Shown piece after piece: positions 25,701-34,355 of a DNA stretch of 64,000 bases (positions are counted from its first letter, which is position 1; the number at the start of each line of letters is the position of its first letter). The notes beneath the pieces are model-generated. The model was not told the DNA's origin and did not search any database. It saw only the letters and a program-made list of their open reading frames with translations. This stretch comes from Sediminicola sp035798135 (GTDB taxonomy: Bacteria > Bacteroidota > Bacteroidia > Flavobacteriales > Flavobacteriaceae). The stretch covers positions 1,054,001 to 1,118,000 of the forward strand of contig JAPFBR010000001.1 of assembly GCA_035798135.1 (NCBI GenBank), read 5' to 3'. A program made the position numbers and the translations under genes.

Positions 25701-27588
25701 ATGCTTTTGAAGGCTCGACATCTGAAGGAACAACTACAGGAATAATAATATAACCATATTTTTTACCTGGTGCTTTACGCATAACACGACCAACAGATTG
25801 GACAACATCTACTTGTGAATTGCGTGCAGAAAGGAATAATACAGAATCTAAAGCTGGCACATCTACACCTTCACTTAAACAGCGAACATTGGTTAAAATT
25901 CTACATTCATTTGAATCGGCTGATGTTGATTTTAACCAACCTAATAATTCATCACGTTTTGGTGCATTCATACTGCCATCTATATGGTTTGATGAAACAC
26001 TTACTAATTTTTCACGTTGTTTTGGTTCAACAGAATCCAAATAAACATCCGAAGTTTCATTAAATGTTTTGGTAATTTTTTTAGATATTTTGATGTTCTG
26101 ACAAAAAGCAATTGCTCTTTTCATTGGTTCTGGATCAACATCTTTTATTAAACCATTATCACCCAATACTTGTTTGGAGAGGGCATTTAAACAGCCAATT
26201 AATTTGGATGCATCATCAGAATTAATTTCATTTTCTGAGTTAGCCACCATTTTTTGAACTGCCGTAGGAATATCTTTTTCGCTTAATGTTAATACCAAAA
26301 CTTTATAATCAGCTAACAAACCTCTATCTACAGCCTCACCGAAACCAATACGATACATTTCTTCGCCGTATTTAGATTCATCATCCATTGAGCATATTTC
26401 AGCATCATTCATGTCAGCTTTTGATTTGGAATCATCGCTGAATAAACGAGGTGTTGCCGTCATGTAAATCCTTTTATTGGCTTGCAAGAAACCATTATCG
26501 TGAACCTTTACAAATGCAGATTCGTCGTTGCCAGATAATGTTACCCCTGTAGTTCTATGTGCTTCATCGCAGATAATTAAATCGAAAATAGCATTGTTGT
26601 TATTTTCATTTAACAAATGTCTTTGAGCATTGGCTATTACCTCAATAGATTGATATGTAGAAAATACTACTGTCATTCCTTTTTTTGATGTTCTATCAAT
26701 AGCTTTAAATTGTTTTATTACGCTTTTCACATCTGTTGATGCTGGAAACGCTAAATCAACTACACTAAAGTCTGAATCATCATTTGTATTACCTCTTTGT
26801 CTTGTGATTCTTGAATCTGAACAGATGCAGATGGGTTTAATAGGCTCGTTTGCATCTGCGGACCATTCCCTAAGTGTTTGACCTAATAATGCAATAGAAG
26901 GCACTAAAAACAATACTAAGCCATTACCATTAGTTTCGTTTTCTGCAATACGTAGAGAAGTAAATGTTTTTCCCGTACCACAAGCCATTATTAATTTACC
27001 TCTGTCATTTTCTAAAAAATGCTTATGGGTATTATTTAGGGCATCTGTTTGATGTTGTCTTAATGTTTTTTTAGTAGTTCTTGATAGATCTCCTGTTATT
27101 CCTTTTTCAAGGTTTTCCCAATTCACAGGTGCTTGTTCTAAATCAGTAAGATTAATTCTTGTAACAGGTGGGTTTTGATTTCTTATTGTTTCTTCTGCAT
27201 TACTACCCCAATTATTTGTTGTTGAAACCCATAATCTTTTTTCAAAACTAACTGTTTGGAATTGGTCATTTTTAAACTCCCTGCTGGATGTCGATAAAAA
27301 TGAGTCAACCGATTTTTTATCAATAATTGCTTTTTCGGCAAAGCATTTACATTGTATAGCCCAATAATCGCCTTCAAAAGTCATTGCTACCAAATCAATA
27401 CCTGTGTCTTTCCCGCCAAAATCTTTCTTGCCCGGAAATTCATTCCACATCCAAACATATTTTAATGTATTAGTGTAGGTGGGGTCTGTTTGAAGGTAAG
27501 CTTGTATTAGCTTTTCAAATCTATCTCCTTTATCTCGTTCTGAAAATGATACGGTTCTGTATTTGGCAAGAATATTCTGAAATGTCAT
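22717..27588 (-). CDS. Type I-SP single-chain restriction-modification enzyme (LlaGI/LlaBIII type)
   Basis: Protein of 1623 residues, the usual size of this family, which cuts unmethylated DNA after ATP-driven translocation. Domains in order: PD-(D/E)XK nuclease (D65 in GIDLVA, Q79-C-K81, the Mrr-like QxK variant); superfamily 2 motor with Walker A CGTGKT (203-208), DEAH (341-344) and QSVGRVMRKAPG; linker; N6-adenine methyltransferase with motif I DPFTGTGTF (D908) and motif IV NPPY (N1024); and a C-terminal target-recognition domain. Nuclease, translocase, methylase and specificity are all in one chain, so no partner gene is needed. It lies 117 bases upstream of the NUDIX gene. All key motifs look intact. 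Confidence 0.95.
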   Translation of the reverse strand: MTFQNILAKYRTVSFSERDKGDRFEKLIQAYLQTDPTYTNTLKYVWMWNEFPGKKDFGGKDTGIDLVAMTFEGDYWAIQCKCFAEKAIIDKKSVDSFLSTSSREFKNDQFQTVSFEKRLWVSTTNNWGSNAEETIRNQNPPVTRINLTDLEQAPVNWENLEKGITGDLSRTTKKTLRQHQTDALNNTHKHFLENDRGKLIMACGTGKTFTSLRIAENETNGNGLVLFLVPSIALLGQTLREWSADANEPIKPICICSDSRITRQRGNTNDDSDFSVVDLAFPASTDVKSVIKQFKAIDRTSKKGMTVVFSTYQSIEVIANAQRHLLNENNNNAIFDLIICDEAHRTTGVTLSGNDESAFVKVHDNGFLQANKRIYMTATPRLFSDDSKSKADMNDAEICSMDDESKYGEEMYRIGFGEAVDRGLLADYKVLVLTLSEKDIPTAVQKMVANSENEINSDDASKLIGCLNALSKQVLGDNGLIKDVDPEPMKRAIAFCQNIKISKKITKTFNETSDVYLDSVEPKQREKLVSVSSNHIDGSMNAPKRDELLGWLKSTSADSNECRILTNVRCLSEGVDVPALDSVLFLSARNSQVDVVQSVGRVMRKAPGKKYGYIIIPVVVPSDVEPSKALDDNDRFRVVWSVLNALRAHDDRFNATINKIDLNKNKPDNILVGGIARGIEGEDDSESAKATRELNNQLQMQFEQLQSIVYAKMVQKVGDRVYWEKWAKDVAKIAENQIDRITTLIKKEEKYQIAFDLFLNGLQKNINPSISEGQAIEMLSQHIITKPVFEALFDGYSFAKTNAISTSMQTMLNVLEDQALDKDAETLDKFYQSVKKRAEGIDNAEGKQRIIIELYDKFFKTAFPKMVEQLGIVYTPVEVVDFIIHSVNDVLQKEFGCSISDENVHILDPFTGTGTFITRLLQSGLIGVEDLERKYLNELHANEIVLLAYYIATINIENAYHDATPNPDDGIGKEKYIPFNGIVLTDTFQLGESDSEVLFSDMFPENSKRLEEQRKGPIRVIVGNPPYSIGQKSANDNAQNQSYDKLDSRIANTYAALSNAGLSKSLYDAYIKAFRWSTDRLDPKNGGVIAFVSNGAWLDGNSTDGFRKSLEKEFSSIYVFNLRGNQRTSGELSRKEGGKIFGSGSRTPISITLLIKKPINTEKPKIYYHDIGDYLSQKEKLKIVSDFKSINGIEWKNLKPNEHGDWINKRNDVFDTFIHIEPDKKFNLKTQSFFNVNGPGIVTSRDAWAYNFSSNTLEKNIKSTLEFYNSQKNNFVEKQKLERTLKVEDFIDLNPKKISWTRSLRNDCKNDKNHSFEKESLTKSLYRPFNVQNLYYSKALTESPGIQKDIFVHSNRVIFHSGKGSSKGFSSLISDKVVCMDTIEKSQVFPLYYYEEKEQVQGSLFDSVSESKYIRRDGISDFILIRATKQYGKTVNKEDIFYYVYGILHSPDYRETFANDLKKMLPRIPLADKPKDFWAFSKAGRKLAELHINYEAVEPFEGVDVEMPKDHLQIDAYDFYKVTKLRFPKKDQKQTIIYNSRIKINKIPEKAYEYLVNGKSAIDWIIDRYQVSVDKKSGIKNDPNDWSKEVENPRYILDLILSIINVSVQTVDIVDGLPKLKFE

Positions 27589-28164
27589 ATAGTTTGTATG
27601 CTGGTTTTGGATGATATTTTCTACAAAATCAAATATAGCGGAATGATATATAATTAAGGATGATAAACATAATATTAACTATATGTATAATACATATTAG
27701 TTAGTAAACCTAAATGTAAATATATGCAAGAGTGGAAACAACCTTTTCTAAGATTATAGTTAATAAACAGAAGCTTATTAATCTGGACCTTTTAATTTGA
27801 TTAGGGTTGGTCTTCAGCGGTCAAGAATAACACGTTAATGCGCATAAGTTAATTCAAGTTTGTTTATGAGACCTTGCGTTTAAAATGGGGCTACATTTTC
27901 GGTTTAAAACAGAGTCGATCTTTTATGTTTTGTTTTTATTTAAAAGCCAAATCAAAAAGATTTTGCAGACTTAGTTTAAAGCATAAAAACTATTGGTTAA
28001 GCACCAAAACCCCTATGTTTTTTCTAGCCATTGTTACCACCATGTGCTTTTCGCTTTCTTTAGCCGTGCGGTTGGACAGATACACTCTTTGCCAAGTTTT
28101 GGCATGTGTGACGGCTTGTGCGACTTGGCAATGTGTGTGGCTGTAAAGTGTCTGCATATTTAAA
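27589..28164. repeat. Non-coding element downstream of the STAND cassette
   Basis: No gene supported. GCCAAGT (28091) pairs with ACTTGGC (28121). GTGCGGTTGG (28066-28075) and TTTTGGCATGT (28096-28106) both recur in the same order and orientation on the other side of the three-gene cassette (33113 and 33163). CACCAAAACCCC (28002-28013) resembles CACCAAACTCC after the DUF2971 gene (33336-33346). I read this as one boundary of a mobile cassette. Confidence 0.5.
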
Positions 28165-31100
28165 TCAATAGCGTTCGAGAAATCTTCTTTGTCTTTCCCA
28201 GTCACCGATTTTCTGACAAGATTCAATTTGTTCATTTAAGTATATCTTAATCGGAATGAGCTTTATTCCCACATTTGACTTCTCAACGATTGAAAGGATA
28301 TTTCTCCAATCTGCCATTTCAATGTCCGCTAGAATCACATTGCCTGAACCGCTTGTACCGTTTCCTCTCCACCAAATTTTTGAGAAGATTTCTCTGTCTT
28401 GACTTAACGACAAAAACAACAACAAAATTTCTTCAAACATTTCTTTCATTGAATGTCTTACTATGTCAATAATTACATTCATTTTCTTGGAATCAGAAAA
28501 GTTTTCTTTGCAATATGCAAGAAGAAAGTTCTTTGCTCGATCTTTCGTTGCACCTTGCAAGTTCCTGAAAAATGAATTGCAAAAATGGTCAAGTATTCCG
28601 AAATACGGTTCTTTGTCAATTACTAAATCAAAAACAGATTTTAATATCTCTTCAATATTTACTACGTGCCAAACAAATGCTAAATTTTTATGGTCCCTTG
28701 AAATTCCAAAATGCTTTTCTGAATATAAACTGTTTACATACTCAATTAGAAATTTGGAATCTTTTTTCAAGATATTCAGGAAGCCTTTTCCTTCATAGTC
28801 AAAGTGATTATGGATTTTGTCTTGCTGCAAATATGCTTTCTTGATAAGTCCAATATCATCACCCAATTGGTCAAAGTGAGTGCTGAAAAAGTCCATCCAA
28901 ACCTGCAATCGGGTTCCTTCCTTTTCGTTCTTCTCAACAATGGTTCTTAGAATTATTTGAAACAATTTTGGCTCAAGCTTTAGGAATCTTTGCAGGCGTT
29001 CAAAGTGAATTATGTTCCCTTCTTTCATGCTGCTGACAGTATGAACTAATGCCTGAACATATTCCTTGGTGATTAAGGAATCTTCTATGTGGTCATAAAA
29101 TGAAAGTTCCCAAAGACCTTTATTAAGAAATTCTTGTTGTTGAACAATCTCCCAGATTCTCTTTGCTTGTTCCGCTGTTATTAAATGATTTCTGAATACA
29201 ATTCTTGGAATATAATTCGCTTCGTTGTTGCTTTCAATTACTTCAATCAATAATAGACAACCTAACTCAAAGTTCTTTGAACAGTTTTCGTCGATAACAT
29301 GGTCAAGAGTAGTATTGTAATTCAATTCATTTTTTGCTGCCTTTTTAAGGAAAATAAAAATGTTGTAAAACTCTTTTGCTTCGGCTACTTTCTTAAACAC
29401 AAATGAGCTTCTGATTTCGACCTCTTTTAGTTTTTCATACTCCCTGTAATCATCAAACTCATACATCTCTTTATCTCTCAATCTATCCCAATCAATCTTT
29501 AAGAATATTTCATAGGTCGGATTTGTAAATTTGTGTGCTAATGAATTGAAAGAAGGATGTGTAACTGAATTTCTTTTGCACCATCTGATTTGGTCTTGAA
29601 CATACCTACAATGCTCAAATGAATCGATGCTTAAATGTTTCTCAATTATTCCAATCAAAAAAGGAACATCAAATTCTATTATTTCCTTTGTTCCATCCAG
29701 GCTAACACTTGAATAACTCAACAATAGATTTAATGAATCTTCTGGATTTTTCTCAAAGTTGTGTTCAACAGCGTTCCAAATTTTCTGTCTGAAATCTTGA
29801 ATCGCTGGAATATTTGGAATCGGATAGTCATACCAATAAAATGAATGATTTCTTCCACCTTTCGTATGGTGAAATTTGAATGAAAGAAATGTTTTTGACA
29901 GTTCGTAAAAAACCTTTGTAAAAAGTGAATCACCCTTTCCTAAACCGTCAAGCAAAATTTGAAATAAAATTATTTGTCTTTCAAATCTGTATTGAGTTTG
30001 GTCTTCTCTGTCAAATGTTAGCTGCTCTCTGATTTTATGAATCCATTCGGGTAAATGTTCTGGCTTCTTCTTTGTGTATTCAAAGGCTAACTCAATAACA
30101 TCTTTCAAATTATTTGGGAAGCGAAGGAATTCGCCAAGCAATTCAACCACTTCATTCTTGCTGAAAGAGAAGGCATTGTTTTCATAGGTAGCTTCATACT
30201 TCAATGATGTTGTAGTTGGCAGAGCATCGGTAATATTATAAATGAATTCTAAAGATTCTGATTGCATATAATACCAAAATGTTGAAAGAAACTTAAATGC
30301 CTTTTCTTCTATGGACTTTATTCCCTTCCAATGATTTTGCAAAAAGGGTTGAAGTTTGTCCATTACATTGCTTATGCCAAATGTATTATTGGCAGGAATC
30401 ACACAATCTTTGAAACGGTTGCTATTACTGTCAAAATATTTACTCAACAGCGTTTCAAACGAAAGTAAATTGTCTTTGATAAATGCTTTGTAGAAAAAAT
30501 AAGTTGATAGATTTTGTTCGGGAATTTTTACATGTTCAAACTGAATCTCCACTAATTCCAACTTATCCAACTTATCGATTACATCAATGAATGTTGAATA
30601 ATCAATTTCAAAATTGTTAAGAATTGAACTTGTGATTTCTCTGTTTTTATAAGGAATCGTATAGAAGAATGCAATTAGGCCAAGGCATTTAATATTTAAT
30701 GCCTTGGCAAATTCGCCATCGTCTTTTATAAAAGTTGAAAAGTAATTTTCAAACAAATCAGATACATCACGCAGAATATGAATGTTTTGGTGTGCCTTGG
30801 AAAGTAAAGCTGTCATGATTGCAAGTCGTGGATTGCCGTCCGCAATGCGAACAATTTCCTTGTGGTAATCTTGATTTAGAATTTCAAACGGCTTTGCTAT
30901 GATAATATCAATAATCTGTTCGTCCGTAAATTTTGCTAAGTCAAGCCTTTTTGGAGAAAACTCTTGGCAGAGAATTCCAATTTCCTGAAAGGCATAATCT
31001 CTGACTGTGATTATGATTTTTAATTTCCCTTTTCTTGTTGCACTGTAAAATCCAGTTATCTGATTGAAAGCATCAATTCTATTTGCATCATCAACAAATA

Positions 31101-31893
31101 AAATATAGTCCTTTTCGGAATCAAAGTATTGATACAGGTCATCAAGTAACGTGTGATGCTTATACGACACACAATAAGCTTCAAATATTAAATTCTCTGA
31201 CAGAAAATTGCTGATTCCTTCAAGTGCTAATTTGGTTTTCCCAATCCCAGGTGCGCCAGTTAAAATGACAAAATCATTTTGGAGTATCGCTTCTTTGAAT
31301 TCCTTGATTTCTTGTTCTCTATGTAAAAATGTATTGTCTAGAGGAGTTGATATTCCCTTTGAGGCTCTGTTGTATTCCTCAATGAATTTTTGAAGTGAAA
31401 CAATCTGCCCTGTATCCAATGGTAATCCTAAGTACTCATGCGTGAGGTCTCGATGGTTTAAGAGAAGTTCTATTGATAAAGAATCAAGGGTGTAAACCGT
31501 AAGACCAATTCTAGTATTTGCTAAAAGATTTCTAAGTGTCTGAATTTCTGCTGCTGTTAAGTTGAAGTTCACACAAAGAATTATTTCTGCAATTTGATTT
31601 ATAGGAATCCCAGTTTTGACTGTGTCAATACATTTCTTAGCATCTTCCATTAACTTAGACAAGCCAGCAGATATGTTTGTGGAGTACTCAACGAAAATGT
31701 ATTTGCCGTTTGGAAGAAGTAAAAATGTGTCGGGCGTTCCCTTTATCGTTTTTTGTTTGCCACTTTGGCTTCCAGTTCTAGAAAATGCAGAATAGTTGCT
31801 ATTTCTCAACGCAAGAAAACTATCACACAACTCCTGAAAAGCGGCTGGGTTGATTGATGAAAGTGCATTTTCTATTGCTTGTAGTCTACTCAT
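28165..31893 (-). CDS. Nuclease-STAND NTPase, Avs-like
   Basis: Protein of 1242 residues with the layout of antiviral STAND (Avs) proteins. The N-terminal effector (1-150) is PD-(D/E)XK-like: FQELCDSFL helix, KGTPDTFLLL (D55) and IFVEYST (E69, with Ser71 in place of the usual Lys). The NTPase (about 185-400) has Walker A GAPGIGKT (213-220), Walker B FVDDA (266-270) and the STAND GNPRLAI motif (353-359). Residues 400-1242 are helical repeat-like and would be the sensor. It overlaps the TIR-like gene by 8 bases, in a three-gene operon. It would sense a phage protein, assemble and cut DNA; the trigger is unknown and the active site is atypical. Confidence 0.87.
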   Translation of the reverse strand: MSRLQAIENALSSINPAAFQELCDSFLALRNSNYSAFSRTGSQSGKQKTIKGTPDTFLLLPNGKYIFVEYSTNISAGLSKLMEDAKKCIDTVKTGIPINQIAEIILCVNFNLTAAEIQTLRNLLANTRIGLTVYTLDSLSIELLLNHRDLTHEYLGLPLDTGQIVSLQKFIEEYNRASKGISTPLDNTFLHREQEIKEFKEAILQNDFVILTGAPGIGKTKLALEGISNFLSENLIFEAYCVSYKHHTLLDDLYQYFDSEKDYILFVDDANRIDAFNQITGFYSATRKGKLKIIITVRDYAFQEIGILCQEFSPKRLDLAKFTDEQIIDIIIAKPFEILNQDYHKEIVRIADGNPRLAIMTALLSKAHQNIHILRDVSDLFENYFSTFIKDDGEFAKALNIKCLGLIAFFYTIPYKNREITSSILNNFEIDYSTFIDVIDKLDKLELVEIQFEHVKIPEQNLSTYFFYKAFIKDNLLSFETLLSKYFDSNSNRFKDCVIPANNTFGISNVMDKLQPFLQNHWKGIKSIEEKAFKFLSTFWYYMQSESLEFIYNITDALPTTTSLKYEATYENNAFSFSKNEVVELLGEFLRFPNNLKDVIELAFEYTKKKPEHLPEWIHKIREQLTFDREDQTQYRFERQIILFQILLDGLGKGDSLFTKVFYELSKTFLSFKFHHTKGGRNHSFYWYDYPIPNIPAIQDFRQKIWNAVEHNFEKNPEDSLNLLLSYSSVSLDGTKEIIEFDVPFLIGIIEKHLSIDSFEHCRYVQDQIRWCKRNSVTHPSFNSLAHKFTNPTYEIFLKIDWDRLRDKEMYEFDDYREYEKLKEVEIRSSFVFKKVAEAKEFYNIFIFLKKAAKNELNYNTTLDHVIDENCSKNFELGCLLLIEVIESNNEANYIPRIVFRNHLITAEQAKRIWEIVQQQEFLNKGLWELSFYDHIEDSLITKEYVQALVHTVSSMKEGNIIHFERLQRFLKLEPKLFQIILRTIVEKNEKEGTRLQVWMDFFSTHFDQLGDDIGLIKKAYLQQDKIHNHFDYEGKGFLNILKKDSKFLIEYVNSLYSEKHFGISRDHKNLAFVWHVVNIEEILKSVFDLVIDKEPYFGILDHFCNSFFRNLQGATKDRAKNFLLAYCKENFSDSKKMNVIIDIVRHSMKEMFEEILLLFLSLSQDREIFSKIWWRGNGTSGSGNVILADIEMADWRNILSIVEKSNVGIKLIPIKIYLNEQIESCQKIGDWERQRRFLERY

Positions 31894-32614
31894 TTACAGC
31901 AATTAAATTCATTAGCTCTTGACGAATCATTTCTTGTAACTCTTTATGGTCTTTAAAAATCAAAAACCTCTTAGACTTGATATCAATTGGCAATTTTTCT
32001 GGTTCACTAGAAATGAGAATAACAGGTTTATCTAGAGCTTGTGCAATACCTAATTCATATAAGACATTTGGGTTTCTACCATTAATGTTGGCAATGATTA
32101 AATTTGACTTAACAATTAACTTTAACATTTCAGGGAATATATCTCCCTTAAAATAATTTTCATCTCCCCTAAATGCTTTAAAACCTGCAGTTGTGCATGC
32201 TTCACGAATTACTTTATAATCCTCATAATATAATTCATTAAACGGCGTGAGAATAAAAATTAATCTTTGGTCAATAACTAAATCATTTTCAGTTACACCA
32301 TTGGCCTTCAAAAATTCTGAGAAATATGTTTTTCTACTGTTGGTAATAGGGCTTTTGTTTTCTAAATATTCTTTCCTAAGTAAAAGATGATTAACATCTT
32401 TCCATCTTTCTTCTGTTTGTATAAGCCTATCGTTTAAGCCATAAATTTGTTTTTCAATTGAATTTCTTATGCTTTCTAAAACGGCTTGATTCTTTTCTTC
32501 ATCATATTTGGATTTTCTAAGTCTTGAATAAATAAGAACTGTTAATAAGGTTACAACAGCGCTAGTTATCGCAATAAGGAATATTGATATATAAGAGAAA
32601 TCAGTCATTGTCAC
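31886..32614 (-). CDS. Membrane-anchored TIR/nucleoside deoxyribosyltransferase-like protein
   Basis: Protein of 242 residues: one membrane helix (about 8-28), a coiled-coil linker (38-85), then a Rossmann-like domain (115-235) with IFILTPFNELYYEDY, LIIANINGRNPNVLYELGIA (catalytic Glu187) and DKPVILIS. This matches the TIR/nucleoside 2-deoxyribosyltransferase-like superfamily, whose members cleave NAD or nucleosides or act as signal enzymes. The start is GTG at 32614, overlapping the previous stop as TAGTG; an ATG lies two codons later. Between a four-helix membrane protein and a nuclease-STAND protein it could be a second effector or a signal maker at the membrane. Confidence 0.8.
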   Translation of the reverse strand: MTMTDFSYISIFLIAITSAVVTLLTVLIYSRLRKSKYDEEKNQAVLESIRNSIEKQIYGLNDRLIQTEERWKDVNHLLLRKEYLENKSPITNSRKTYFSEFLKANGVTENDLVIDQRLIFILTPFNELYYEDYKVIREACTTAGFKAFRGDENYFKGDIFPEMLKLIVKSNLIIANINGRNPNVLYELGIAQALDKPVILISSEPEKLPIDIKSKRFLIFKDHKELQEMIRQELMNLIAVNE

Positions 32615-33027
32615 TATTTTGAATTAGGTTCAGAATCAATATTTAAATTCTCGACTTTTTCATTCTCAATAACCAAACTAACGGATTTTTTTATTGCAAA
32701 TCCGGCAATTATTAGGTTAGTAAAAAGCATTAAAATCCACAACTTACTTCCCTTCAAAAATTGATCAACTGAAATTCGCCAAAGTAGAACTATTAGGATC
32801 GCTGTAGCTATTCCAATGAAACAGTAAAATAGCCCGGATGATTGATTGTCAACCCTTGTTATTGTGAAGGCAACAGTAAATGAAAGCGCAAGAAATATAA
32901 TGTCTACAGGTAGTTCACAAACCGATTGGATTGTAGCTGGCATATCATATTTTCTACCTACCAATAGTTTTAAAAGAAAGCCAATTAAAAGTAATACTGA
33001 TGGTAATATTATCTGTAAGTGTTCCAT
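32614..33027 (-). CDS. Four-helix membrane protein, first gene of the Avs-like cassette
   Basis: Protein of 137 residues with about four membrane helices (5-22, 42-58, 67-85, 95-113) and an acidic Glu/Asn-rich C-terminal tail in the cytosol. No family recognised. It shares one base with the next gene (TAGTG), so all three cassette genes are translationally coupled and probably act together. Small multi-helix proteins of this kind in defence operons are often membrane-disrupting effectors or anchors; here it is inferred only from context. Confidence 0.78.
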   Translation of the reverse strand: MEHLQIILPSVLLLIGFLLKLLVGRKYDMPATIQSVCELPVDIIFLALSFTVAFTITRVDNQSSGLFYCFIGIATAILIVLLWRISVDQFLKGSKLWILMLFTNLIIAGFAIKKSVSLVIENEKVENLNIDSEPNSK

Positions 33028-33379
33028 TAAATTTTATTTATTTGGGTCAATTCAGGCTCTTTTGGTTGCGAAGCGTTCGCCCGTGTGATGGGGCACCCAA
33101 ATGTGTCTTAATGTGCGGTTGGCATTTTAAGTCTGTCGCTCTTTTCATTGTTATTTTCTTTTTGGCATGTTCGTTTAGTCTATGGTTAGTAAGGGAGTAG
33201 GACAGCATTGAACTTTCAAGCTAGTACTGAGCCCAAACTTTTTATTTTATTTATTTTTTTTCGCCGGAGCAACCCCGACACTTCGGGACTAATGATTTTA
33301 CGGACACTTTAAATATACGCTTACTTTAGAATAAACACCAAACTCCGCATTACTTATAGGTATTGTTGTAAGTAGTTTT
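33028..33379. repeat. Non-coding element upstream of the STAND cassette
   Basis: No gene supported. GTGCGGTTGG (33113-33122) and TTTTGGCATGT (33163-33173) repeat the order seen at 28066 and 28096, in direct orientation. The reverse strand of 33321-33347 reads GAGTTTGGTGTTTATTCTAAAG, close to 3663-3682. It also holds a GC-rich hairpin, CCCGACACTTCGGG (33274-33287). Confidence 0.5.
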
Positions 33380-34327
33380 TTAATAGATTTGATTGTTAGA
33401 TTCATCGTAGATTTCAAGAAAAAATCTTTCCGTTACAGGAAATAAACGACTTTTTATTATGTCCTTGAATCTTTCATGATTTTCTGTATCTAAATGATTT
33501 ACGGTTATCTTTAGATTTCCAATATTGGTAAAATTGAAAAGTTTATATGAAAGGATTTTAGGGTTTATAGATTTGATATCTAATGTTTTATTTGAAAGTA
33601 TTTTATGCAGTCTGTTTTCATCTTTTTGTATATGGATATTAACATGAGTTAATAAATAGCTTTTTTCTTTTCTTTTCATTTCATAAAAATTAACAGAATG
33701 ATTTTGAAGAGCTTTTTTGACCTTGTTTTTTAATTTTTCAGATGAATTTATCCCAAAATACACCCCAGTTATTGCATTAAAGGGGTATTGAACTTTGCCA
33801 TTTTTCATGGTTAATATTCTTAATTCCTTTTCATACTCCCATGCTTTTGATTTATGGAAACCAACTTTGCCGGCGATGTTATTTTCTTTATTTCTGACTA
33901 GGTCGAGAATATTGAATTTAGGTGGGGATTTAATATATTTTATTGGATTTATGATTACATGTTTAGCGCCATCAACATTTCTTAATAATTCAAGATCATA
34001 TTCAATACAAAAACCTTTATGGGAATTGGCATAATGGGCCCAAAGTAATTCGTTTTTAAAGTCAGTACTTGTGGAAAAAATAGCAAATAAATCTTTGTTG
34101 GTGAGAACTTCGTTGGTGTTATTTTTTAACATTTTTAAAGCTTCCACACCGACATCTTTGTTTATCATTTTTGCTAATGACTCAAATATTTTGTCAATTT
34201 GAGTACTGTCAATAGTTGATTCAAACACGTCATTTAATTCCTTAACATTTGAAGCCCAATAGTAGTTCTGAGTTAAGGATTCAAAATCAAAATCATTAAT
34301 TCCGGATTTAAACTTATATATTTTCAT
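33380..34327 (-). CDS. DUF2971 protein
   Basis: Soluble protein of 315 residues that matches DUF2971: YKFKSGINDFDF..LTQNYYWASNVKELNDVFES near the N-terminus (the usual 'lyKyr..........l....iyfsspk.fNDPfD'), IFSTSTDFKNELLWAHYANSHKGFCIEYDL in the middle ('lS.....llMWsHYAd.hkGfcieyd'), and a later GVYFGIN motif. The family is widespread in mobile and defence regions and may act on nucleotides or RNA; no activity is established. It starts 28 bases after the kinase stop, with the TATGCCCAAC repeat arm in between. The kinase may control it by phosphorylation, or the two may only be neighbours. Confidence 0.85.
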   Translation of the reverse strand: MKIYKFKSGINDFDFESLTQNYYWASNVKELNDVFESTIDSTQIDKIFESLAKMINKDVGVEALKMLKNNTNEVLTNKDLFAIFSTSTDFKNELLWAHYANSHKGFCIEYDLELLRNVDGAKHVIINPIKYIKSPPKFNILDLVRNKENNIAGKVGFHKSKAWEYEKELRILTMKNGKVQYPFNAITGVYFGINSSEKLKNKVKKALQNHSVNFYEMKRKEKSYLLTHVNIHIQKDENRLHKILSNKTLDIKSINPKILSYKLFNFTNIGNLKITVNHLDTENHERFKDIIKSRLFPVTERFFLEIYDESNNQIY

Positions 34328-34341
34328 TAATTATACACGGT

Positions 34342-34351
34342 GTTGGGCATA
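34342..34351. repeat. Inverted repeat arm GTTGGGCATA (kinase cassette, stop side)
   Basis: Exact reverse complement of TATGCCCAAC at 35477-35486. GTTGGGC fits the integron core box GTTRRRY. It lies 4 bases below the kinase stop and 14 bases before the DUF2971 start. Confidence 0.55.
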
Positions 34352-34355
34352 GTTT

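Noticed and set aside
27874..28235. Frames of 80-90 residues on both strands in the gap downstream of the STAND gene
   Set aside because: They overlap the repeat-rich boundary element, and the composition (Cys/Trp/Phe-rich) is not protein-like.
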